From the NCBI GenBank assembly GCA_011170385.1, contig DUFE01000082.1, positions 1 to 11,806 of the forward strand: 11,806 nucleotides of DNA. Reading direction: 5' to 3'. Below, in pieces: positions 1-5,165 of this stretch. The first letter of the stretch is position 1, and each line of letters begins with the position of its first letter. Below the pieces are notes generated by a model. It did no database searches. It saw only the letters and a list, made by a program, of their open reading frames with translations, and was not told where the DNA came from. This DNA comes from Dehalococcoidia bacterium. Lineage in GTDB: Bacteria; Chloroflexota; Dehalococcoidia; Dehalococcoidales; W693. Position numbers and translations under genes: made by a program.

Positions 1-483
1 CGCGCCCTGCCCAGGCTATATCCTTTCGGTATAAACCGCGGGCGGCTGGCGCAGACCGCCAAGGATATGAACCTGAACCTGGAGCTGGTCGACAAATTAA
101 GTGAAGCCGACCTGTTGGTGACCTCCAAGAGCTACTACCGCCGCCGACCGCAGAAGATAAGAGACGCCGAGGCATCCAATCTGCCCGTATACGTCTTGAG
201 AAAACACACGTCGTTGCAGCTAAGGCAGCTTTTATCCACCATCCAGCCGTCAGATGCTACCGGCAATGGTGGTAAAAAAACGGGCGTACTGGGTATGGCG
301 ATAAGAGAAGCCGAAGAGGCAACCAATCAGGTATTGAACGGGCAGGAAGCGGTAGAGCTTACCCCACAAAGCGCCTATATCCGCCGGTTGCAGCACCTCA
401 TCGCTGAAAGAAACGACCTGTTGTCACACAGCACCGGCAAAGAACCCAACAGGCGTGTTAAGATTTATAAGGAAGGCGTATAA
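1..483 (+). CDS. R3H domain nucleic-acid-binding protein, 3' part
   Basis: The frame is open from the first base to TAA at 481-483 with no stop, so this is the C-terminal 160 residues of a longer protein that starts outside the window. An internal ATG at 67 is not a convincing start, because the preceding residues (LYPFGINRGRL) read as ordinary coding sequence. The segment has two parts. The first is an alpha/beta region ending in PQKIRDAEASNLPVYVLR, resembling the domain after the AAA ATPase in Ycf45/R3H-type single-stranded nucleic-acid-binding proteins. The second is a C-terminal R3H motif: RRLQH (Arg-x3-His), then a basic stretch ending RRVKIYK. R3H domains bind single-stranded DNA or RNA; the target here is unknown. 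The N-terminal ATPase expected for this family cannot be seen. The family is likely, the exact role is not known. Confidence 0.8.
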   Translation, partial: RALPRLYPFGINRGRLAQTAKDMNLNLELVDKLSEADLLVTSKSYYRRRPQKIRDAEASNLPVYVLRKHTSLQLRQLLSTIQPSDATGNGGKKTGVLGMAIREAEEATNQVLNGQEAVELTPQSAYIRRLQHLIAERNDLLSHSTGKEPNRRVKIYKEGV

Positions 484-534
484 GCCTACTAAAAAGATAG
501 GCAAAGAGAAATATACTTGGTGATTAAGGGCCCA

Positions 535-553
535 AAAGGGGCAAAGCCCCTTT
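535..553. terminator. Possible terminator hairpin after the R3H gene
   Basis: AAAGGGGC-AAA-GCCCCTTT is a perfect 8-bp stem with a 3-base loop, about 50 bp after the R3H stop codon. It is symmetric, so it could act in either direction. The T run is only three bases and lies inside the stem, followed by AAGAAA, so it is a poor classical intrinsic terminator. It may simply be part of the surrounding repeat. Confidence 0.3.
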
Positions 554-667
554 AAGAAATAATTCCCTCTCCTGATATATAAAGGAGAGTCGAAGAGAGA
601 CGGAGCCTCTCTTAAGAAAATATTCCCCTATCCCCTTGATAAGGGGAAGGGGATAAAGGGGATAGGG
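535..667. repeat. Tandem hairpin element with two related units
   Basis: The spacer between the R3H gene and tmk is filled with inverted repeats in two similar units. Unit 1: an 8-bp stem AAAGGGGC (535-542) / GCCCCTTT (546-553), then TTAAGAAATAATTCCC (552-567), then a 7-bp stem CTCTCCT (567-573) / AGGAGAG (583-589). Unit 2: AAGAGAG (593-599) / CTCTCTT (607-613), then TTAAGAAAATATTCCC (612-627), then CCCTATCCCCTT (626-637) / AAGGGGATAGGG (656-667), a perfect 12-bp stem that also allows a nested TCCCCTT / AAGGGGA hairpin (631-637 / 641-647). The central TTAAGAAA...ATTCCC blocks match at 14 of 16 bases and lie exactly 60 bp apart. This looks like a dispersed palindromic intergenic repeat or non-autonomous element rather than a gene. 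I see no transposase and no clear target-site duplication. Confidence 0.65.
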
Positions 668-679
668 TTAATATAAATA

Positions 680-1300
680 ATGTCACTGTTTATCACCTTC
701 GAGGGCGGGGAAGGCTGCGGCAAGAGCTTCCAGGCAAAAAAGCTCTACGATAAGCTTTGCCGGTCTAATATCCCCGCCATCCTGACATACGAACCGGGCG
801 GTACTCCCCTTGGTGATGAGATCAGCCGCTGGCTGAAGTGGCAGGAATCGGAGATAACACCGCTGACCGAACTGTTTCTATTCAACGCCTCCCGCAACCA
901 GCTGGTAGAGGAAGTAATCATACCTAATCTGGAATTGGGCAAGGTCGTTATCTGCGACCGCTTTGCCGACTCTACTATCGTCTATCAAGGTTACGGGCGT
1001 GGGCTGGATATAGCAATGACCAGGACGGTCAACAGCACCGCTACCCGCGGGCTGACGCCAAACCTGACCATCCTGCTGGACTTACCTTCCTACGAAGGAT
1101 TCTCTCGTAAGAAGCCCGATAAATACGACCGCTTTGAGAAGGAAGAGGCGTCCTTTCATGATAAAATACGCCAGGGTTACCTGGAACTGGCAGCCGAAGA
1201 GCCGCAGCGCTGGTTTGTTATCGACGCCAGCCAGGACAAAGCGAGGATAGCCGATATAATCTGGCAAAAGGTAAGCAGACTATTACCCCGGAGGACATAG
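680..1300 (+). CDS. tmk: Thymidylate (dTMP) kinase
   Basis: Phosphorylates dTMP to dTDP with ATP in the cytoplasm, an essential step towards dTTP. The protein has 206 residues, normal for the family. Visible motifs: P-loop GGEGCGKS (residues 9-16); the YEPGGTP dTMP-binding segment (37-43); SRNQ (71-74), where the family usually has an Arg-containing stretch contacting dTMP; the DRF motif after a hydrophobic strand (Asp93-Arg94) with GYGRGL beyond it; a lid region with KKPDKYDRFEKEE; and the C-terminal RWFVIDAS strand common to the family. Residue 17, directly after the P-loop Ser, is Phe where Thr or Ser is usual. The start ATG at 680 puts the first beta strand (FITFEGG) at the expected place, but no strong ribosome binding site precedes it; upstream lies AT-rich sequence and the hairpin repeat. 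mnmA begins 3 bp downstream, so the two are almost certainly co-transcribed. Confidence 0.95.
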   Translation: MSLFITFEGGEGCGKSFQAKKLYDKLCRSNIPAILTYEPGGTPLGDEISRWLKWQESEITPLTELFLFNASRNQLVEEVIIPNLELGKVVICDRFADSTIVYQGYGRGLDIAMTRTVNSTATRGLTPNLTILLDLPSYEGFSRKKPDKYDRFEKEEASFHDKIRQGYLELAAEEPQRWFVIDASQDKARIADIIWQKVSRLLPRRT

Positions 1301-1303
1301 GAA

Positions 1304-2347
1304 ATGCCTCAAAAAAAGGTTGCCGTCGCTATGAGCGGAGGGATAGATTCCTCCGTAGCAGCAGCTCTACTTAAGCACCAGGGCTATCAGGTGTTCGGTG
1401 TTACCATGCTACTGTATTCGAAGCCCGACAAAGAGCAGAAAGCAAAGCTCAAGCAGGCAGCGGAAAGTCTGGGCATACCTCATTATATTATAGACCTGCG
1501 CCGACATTTCCGGCATCAGATTATCAAACCTTTCTGCAATGAATACAATAACGGGCGAACACCAAACCCATGCATTGCCTGCAACCAGCATATCAAGTTC
1601 GGCTTGCTGCTAAACAAAGTGAGGAGAATGGGCGCCGACTATCTGGCTACAGGACATTATGCCCGCATTGAGTCAGGCCAGAACGGTTTCCGCCTTATAA
1701 AAGGTATCGACCACGGCAAAGACCAGTCTTACTTCCTCTATACACTGGGGCAGCAGCAGCTCCAATATCTGCTGTTGCCGATAGGCGAGCTCTATAAGAA
1801 CCAGACCAGAAGGATAGCCAGAGAACTGTGCCTGACTGAAACCGAAGGACACGAAAGTCAAGATATCTGCTTCGTCCCCGATAATGACTACCGCTCGTTC
1901 GTCGCTAGACACCTTTCCTGCCAGCCGGGGGATATTGTCGATACCGATGGAGGAGTCCTGGGTAAACACAGCGGTCTGGCGTATTATACGGTAGGGCAGA
2001 GGCAGGGGCTTGGGCTAGCATCCGACAGGCGTCTCTATGTGCTAAAGCTCGATAGTAGGAACAACAAGCTGGTGGTAGGCAGTCAGAGCCAGCTCTTAAG
2101 CAGCAGGCTGATCGCCGGGCGGCTCAACTGGGTATCGGGTAAAGCCCCGCAGGATGACGACGGCATAACCGCCAGAATCCGCTACAAGTCTCCGGAGGCG
2201 CCTGCCAGTCTGCGTCTGAACAGGGATACCGCCGAAGTAAGCTTCTCGCAACCGCAGCGCTCGGTATCGCCGGGTCAGGCGGTAGTCTTCTACCAATGCG
2301 AGGAGGTGCTGGGCGGGGGTATAATAGAATCATCAGAAATCTCATAG
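1304..2347 (+). CDS. mnmA: tRNA 2-thiouridylase MnmA
   Basis: Thiolates uridine 34 at position 2 in the anticodons of tRNA-Lys, -Glu and -Gln, using ATP and sulfur delivered by a cysteine desulfurase pathway. The protein has 347 residues, within the family range. The N-terminal PP-loop ATP pyrophosphatase motif SGGIDSS spans residues 11-17. The family cysteines are visible: Cys93 in PNPCIACNQHIKF (the position of E. coli Cys102) and Cys189 in SQDICF (the position of Cys199). GHYAR (117-121), KDQSYFLY (139-146) and the C-terminal beta-barrel segment with YTVGQRQGLG also fit. Cys90 forms a CxxC pair with Cys93, at a position where E. coli has Asp. The ATG lies 3 bp after the tmk stop, with a purine-rich GGAGGACATAGGAA stretch upstream that includes the end of tmk. 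Confidence 0.96.
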   Translation: MPQKKVAVAMSGGIDSSVAAALLKHQGYQVFGVTMLLYSKPDKEQKAKLKQAAESLGIPHYIIDLRRHFRHQIIKPFCNEYNNGRTPNPCIACNQHIKFGLLLNKVRRMGADYLATGHYARIESGQNGFRLIKGIDHGKDQSYFLYTLGQQQLQYLLLPIGELYKNQTRRIARELCLTETEGHESQDICFVPDNDYRSFVARHLSCQPGDIVDTDGGVLGKHSGLAYYTVGQRQGLGLASDRRLYVLKLDSRNNKLVVGSQSQLLSSRLIAGRLNWVSGKAPQDDDGITARIRYKSPEAPASLRLNRDTAEVSFSQPQRSVSPGQAVVFYQCEEVLGGGIIESSEIS

Positions 2348-2354
2348 GGGGTGA
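2346..2354 (+). promoter_or_regulatory. Ribosome binding site placing the rnhB start
   Basis: AGGGGGTGA covers the last two bases of the mnmA stop and ends five bases before ATA at 2360. This is the spacing expected for a start codon at 2360. No ATG, GTG or TTG lies in the rnhB frame between the in-frame TAG (2357-2359) and 2471. Confidence 0.5.
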
Positions 2355-2359
2355 AGTAG

Positions 2360-2992
2360 ATAAAAGTTCCTCTTGTACCTTCCTTCACCGAGGAACGGAG
2401 GCTGGCAGCACAAGGCTACCGCTATATCGCCGGCATTGACGAAGTCGGGCGTGGTGCCCTTGCCGGTCCGGTGGTTGCCGCTGCCGTCATATTGCCCCGC
2501 CGGCTGAAGGGGTACTGGGTAGAGCAGGTTAGGGACAGCAAACTGCTCAACCCCGGCAGGCGCGACTATCTTTTCCAGCACATACAGGAGGCGGCTACAT
2601 CAGTGGCGGTAGGTGCAATCTCCCACGAGGTTATCGACACTCAAAATATCGTCCGGGCGACACGGCTGGCTATGAAACAGGCGGTTGAGAAACTATCGCC
2701 GCCGGCGGATATGCTATTGATAGACTATATGCGGTTACCCGAGGTACCGCTGCCCCAGAAATGGATAACCAATGGCGACCGCCTGTGCTTCTCCATCGCC
2801 TGCGCCTCGATAGTAGCCAAGGTAACTCGTGACCGAATGATGGTGGAGCTGGACAGCGTCTATCCCGGCTATGGTCTGGCACGACACAAGGGTTACTGGA
2901 CCGAAGAGCACTTAAGCTGCCTTAACCGGCTGGGCCCGGCAGGCATCCACCGCGCATCATTCCAGCCGATAAGGGGAATGACCATCTTATGA
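2360..2992 (+). CDS. rnhB: Ribonuclease HII, apparent ATA start
   Basis: Removes RNA from RNA/DNA hybrids, including single misincorporated ribonucleotides and primers. The four acidic residues of the active site are visible: Asp27 and Glu28 in AGIDEVGRG, Asp122 in LLIDYMRLP, and Asp158 in ASIVAKVTRDR. The C-terminal HKGYWTEEH and GIHRASFQPI blocks are also typical. The nearest in-frame GTG is at 2471, after Asp27-Glu28, so a protein starting there would be inactive. The family-like sequence PSFTEERRLAAQGYRYIAG continues upstream to 2360, where ATA AAA GTT follows an in-frame TAG (2357-2359). Starting at 2360 gives 210 residues, normal for the family. The start is therefore either a rare AUA, an ATG changed by one base (mutation or sequencing error), or CTG at 2402, which would cut into a conserved segment. 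The stop overlaps the yraN start as ATGA. Confidence 0.9.
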   Translation: MKVPLVPSFTEERRLAAQGYRYIAGIDEVGRGALAGPVVAAAVILPRRLKGYWVEQVRDSKLLNPGRRDYLFQHIQEAATSVAVGAISHEVIDTQNIVRATRLAMKQAVEKLSPPADMLLIDYMRLPEVPLPQKWITNGDRLCFSIACASIVAKVTRDRMMVELDSVYPGYGLARHKGYWTEEHLSCLNRLGPAGIHRASFQPIRGMTIL

Positions 2993-3360
2993 AGATGAAG
3001 CGTGGTGACACAGGACGGCTTGGTGAGAAGCTGGCGCAGGAATTCCTCGAAAAAAGGGGCTTTTGTATCATTGAAACCAACTACCGTTGCCCGGAAGGTG
3101 AAGTCGATATCGTCGCCCTCCAGGGCGGTTGCCTTGTCTTCGTCGAGGTAAGGACAAAATCCAGCCTCGTATTCGGCAGTCCGGAGGAGTCCATTACCCG
3201 AACCAAGAAAAGAAGGCTTATAGCCACCGCGCATCACTACCGCCAGATTCACGACCAACTGCCGGCGTCGTGGCGTATCGACCTGGTGGCGGTGAAGCTC
3301 GACCACAAGGCAAAACTATCGTACATAGAGCTTATAGAAAACGCCGTCACAGGTGATTAA
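2989..3360 (+). CDS. yraN: UPF0102 (YraN) nuclease-fold protein
   Basis: A member of the UPF0102/YraN family, small proteins with a restriction-endonuclease-like core whose function is not settled; a link to DNA processing or recombination is often proposed. The protein has 123 residues, the usual size. Visible are the N-terminal helix with GRLGEKLAQEFLEKRGF, the acidic motif GEVDIVA (Asp40), FVEVRTK (Glu53 and Arg55, where Lys is more common), then the GSPEESI turn and a basic TKKRRL helix leading to AxxY-like sequence. The Asp...Glu-x-Arg/Lys arrangement matches a PD-(D/E)xK site. ATG at 2989 overlaps the rnhB stop as ATGA, so translation is probably coupled; a second Met is two codons later. 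The rnhB-yraN pairing is common in bacteria, which supports both calls. Confidence 0.92.
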   Translation: MKMKRGDTGRLGEKLAQEFLEKRGFCIIETNYRCPEGEVDIVALQGGCLVFVEVRTKSSLVFGSPEESITRTKKRRLIATAHHYRQIHDQLPASWRIDLVAVKLDHKAKLSYIELIENAVTGD

Positions 3361-3393
3361 TCTTTATTTACCCTGAAGATTTGTTGTGCTAAA

Positions 3394-3413
3394 ATTGGTT
3401 GTCATTAACCAAT
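3394..3413. promoter_or_regulatory. Small inverted repeat upstream of the thiamine gene
   Basis: ATTGGTT (3394-3400) and AACCAAT (3407-3413) are perfect 7-bp arms around a 6-base centre, in the only sizeable gap (3361-3435) between the yraN and thiamine clusters. It is AT-rich and palindromic like an operator, and it lies 22 bp before the start codon. TTGTTG (3381-3386) could be a -35 element, but I find no good -10 at the right distance. I do not see the conserved parts of a TPP riboswitch, and the gap is too short for one. Confidence 0.35.
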
Positions 3414-3435
3414 CCTATCCAAACAACGTTAATAT

Positions 3436-4503
3436 ATGATGGCTCCATCAAAAGCAACATCAAACCGGACGCTGCGCATCATCGACGCCAATCTGAACCG
3501 TATCGGCGAAGGGCTTCGCCTGCTCGAGGATATGGCTCGCCTCATGCTGAACAACGTCCCTCTGACTGAACAGCTCAAGTCAATGCGACACGATATGGAG
3601 ATCAAAGACCTGCCATTGAAGAAAAGGCTGTTGCAGGCGCGAAACGCCGAAGGCGATGTCGGCATGGATATAGAAGTACCGGCACAGCAAAAAGATAGAG
3701 ATCTGCCGGCAACGGCTATCGCCAACACCAGAAGGGTACAGCAATCGTTAAGGGTTATCGAGGAGATGGCCAAGATTTTTGGCATTGGTCTAGAGACAAA
3801 GCGATTCAAGAAAGCCCGCTTCGACCTCTATAACATCGAGCGGGAGCTGGTGTCCCGCCTAATGCGGAAAGACAAGGCAGAGCGAATATACGGGCTTTAT
3901 GCCATTATAGATACCGATCTTCTCAAGGGTGCCAGCCGTGGAAGCACAGCAGTGCAGCTAATCGAGGGTGGAGTTAGCATAATACAGCTTCGTGATAAAA
4001 ACACGCCCAGGAATAAGCTGCTGCCCATCGCCCTCGAGCTGAAAAACCTGTGTGCCAAACACGATATCCTTTTCATAGTGAACGACCACCTGGATATCGC
4101 CCTTGCCGCCGACGCCGACGGCTTGCACATCGGGCGGGAAGACCTGCCGCTGGCAGACGCCCGCCGTTTACTGCGGATTGACAAGATTATCGGCTGCTCG
4201 GCAACAACAGTCGAGCAGGCAATCGCCTTCGAAGCCGAAGGTGCCGATTACATCGCCGTTAGTGGCATCTACCCGACGACCTCAAAAGAGGCGGTGGAGG
4301 TAGTAGGGCTGGCTATGCTACGCCTGATAAAAAGCAAGGTAAAACTACCCGTAGTTGCTATCGGCGGCATTAATCTGGATAATATAGCGGAAACGGTGGC
4401 TGCCGGCGCCGATTCGGTAGCTGTTATCAGCGCCCTGCTAGAGGCGAAATCCCCCGGCAAGACGGCACGGCAGCTGATTGATATTATGAAGGAGCACAAG
4501 TAA
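3436..4503 (+). CDS. thiE: ThiD2-ThiE fusion, thiamine phosphate synthase
   Basis: A two-domain thiamine biosynthesis enzyme of 355 residues, against about 210 for ThiE alone. Residues about 12-145 match the ThiD2 family: DANLNR (17-22), EGLRLLEDMAR (25-35), RHD (51-53), DVG (74-76), and a second ANxxRVxxSLRVIEE block (96-110). ThiD2 is an alternative hydroxymethylpyrimidine-phosphate kinase unrelated to classical ThiD. From about residue 150 the ThiE TIM barrel follows: YAIIDT, QLRDK (184-188), VNDH (215-218), DGLHIGREDLP (228-238), GIYPTTSKE (277-285), and AIGGIN (308-313) for phosphate binding. ThiE joins HMP-pyrophosphate and HET-phosphate, releasing pyrophosphate. One polypeptide could thus make and use HMP-PP. 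Tandem ATGs at 3436 and 3439 are both possible starts, and neither has a clear ribosome binding site. The translin-like gene starts 3 bp after the stop. Confidence 0.93.
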   Translation: MMAPSKATSNRTLRIIDANLNRIGEGLRLLEDMARLMLNNVPLTEQLKSMRHDMEIKDLPLKKRLLQARNAEGDVGMDIEVPAQQKDRDLPATAIANTRRVQQSLRVIEEMAKIFGIGLETKRFKKARFDLYNIERELVSRLMRKDKAERIYGLYAIIDTDLLKGASRGSTAVQLIEGGVSIIQLRDKNTPRNKLLPIALELKNLCAKHDILFIVNDHLDIALAADADGLHIGREDLPLADARRLLRIDKIIGCSATTVEQAIAFEAEGADYIAVSGIYPTTSKEAVEVVGLAMLRLIKSKVKLPVVAIGGINLDNIAETVAAGADSVAVISALLEAKSPGKTARQLIDIMKEHK

Positions 4504-4506
4504 CAA

Positions 4507-5139
4507 GTGGTGGATAATCTGGAGCAAATCGTTAGCAAAATAAGGCAGGTATTTTTTAACAGAGATGCCGCCAGGGAGAAGGCGATGCCCCTGTGCCGCG
4601 AGGCTATCCGCTATTCCGGAAACGCTATCCGCGCCGTCCATCGCCAAGAGTTCGACAAAGCCGAGGATATGCTTAAAACCGCCAGAAATCTGCTCAAAGA
4701 GGCGGAGCAGAGTATTGCTAACGGCATTGAGCTGCACAACACCAGCTTTTTACGCGACTCCCAGAAGGAGTACGCCGAGGGTAGCATCACCCTGGCTTTG
4801 ATTAAGGGCAAAAAGCTACCCGACCCTGACGAGCTGGGTATCGACTACGCCGCCTACCTTAACGGAATGGGCGAGGCTGCCGGCGAGATAAGACGTTATC
4901 TGCTCGACAGCCTGAGAAGAGGCGACCGCTCACGCGGGGAAGAGCTATTGCAGGTGATGGACGACATCTACAGCACGCTGGTTACAATTGACTTCCCCGA
5001 TGTCATAACCGGCGGCTTGCGCCGCACCACTGATATGGTTCGCGGTGTACTGGAAAGGACGCGCAGCGACCTGACGCTGACGGTGCAGCAACAAAATCTT
5101 GAGGATAAACTGGACAGCTTCAAGGGGAGGATCCAGTAG
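4507..5139 (+). CDS. Translin-family protein, putative RNase
   Basis: A 210-residue, almost entirely helical, charged protein with no signal peptide or membrane segment. It resembles the translin/TRAX family in its archaeal and bacterial form. The recognisable blocks are SQKEYAEGSITLALIKGKKLP (85-105), YLNGMGEAAGEIRRYLLDSLRRGD (117-140), and the C-terminal LVTIDFPDVITGGLRR followed by VRGVLERTRSDLTL. In eukaryotes, translin and TRAX form the RNase C3PO, with acidic catalytic residues in TRAX. The Glu88/Glu91 pair (E-Y-A-E) has the same spacing as the TRAX Glu pair, and Glu123, Glu127 and Asp134 could supply a third. RNase activity is therefore an inference. Archaeal relatives have sometimes been labelled haloacid dehalogenase; none of that family's motifs is visible. 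The start is GTG at 4507 or the next codon, with AAGGAG at 4489-4494 inside the preceding gene, so it is likely co-translated with the thiamine gene. Confidence 0.82.
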   Translation: MVDNLEQIVSKIRQVFFNRDAAREKAMPLCREAIRYSGNAIRAVHRQEFDKAEDMLKTARNLLKEAEQSIANGIELHNTSFLRDSQKEYAEGSITLALIKGKKLPDPDELGIDYAAYLNGMGEAAGEIRRYLLDSLRRGDRSRGEELLQVMDDIYSTLVTIDFPDVITGGLRRTTDMVRGVLERTRSDLTLTVQQQNLEDKLDSFKGRIQ

Positions 5140-5148
5140 TTTAATATT

Positions 5149-5156
5149 GAAGGAGG
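5149..5156 (+). promoter_or_regulatory. Strong ribosome binding site for hppA
   Basis: GAAGGAGG ends 9 bases before TTG at 5166. The near-perfect anti-SD match offsets the weak TTG start and fixes the hppA start: the next residues, MDPIVYAVLSGILALG, lead straight into the first membrane helix. Confidence 0.75.
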
Positions 5157-5165
5157 CTTTATAGA

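Noticed and set aside
484..502. GCCTA/TAGGC hairpin as the R3H gene terminator
   Set aside because: The stem is five base pairs with a nine-base loop and no T run after it.
2351..2359. GTG AAG TAG as an rnhB start read through an amber codon
   Set aside because: It would need suppression of TAG. TAG ends tmk, mnmA and the translin-like gene normally here, and ATA at 2360 has better SD spacing.
2471..2992. RNase HII starting at GTG 2471
   Set aside because: It would lack the catalytic Asp-Glu and the GRG motif, which are encoded in the same frame just upstream.
3361..3435. TPP riboswitch upstream of the ThiD2-ThiE gene
   Set aside because: The gap is only 75 bp and lacks the conserved CTGAGA and CCTGATCTGG-type elements.
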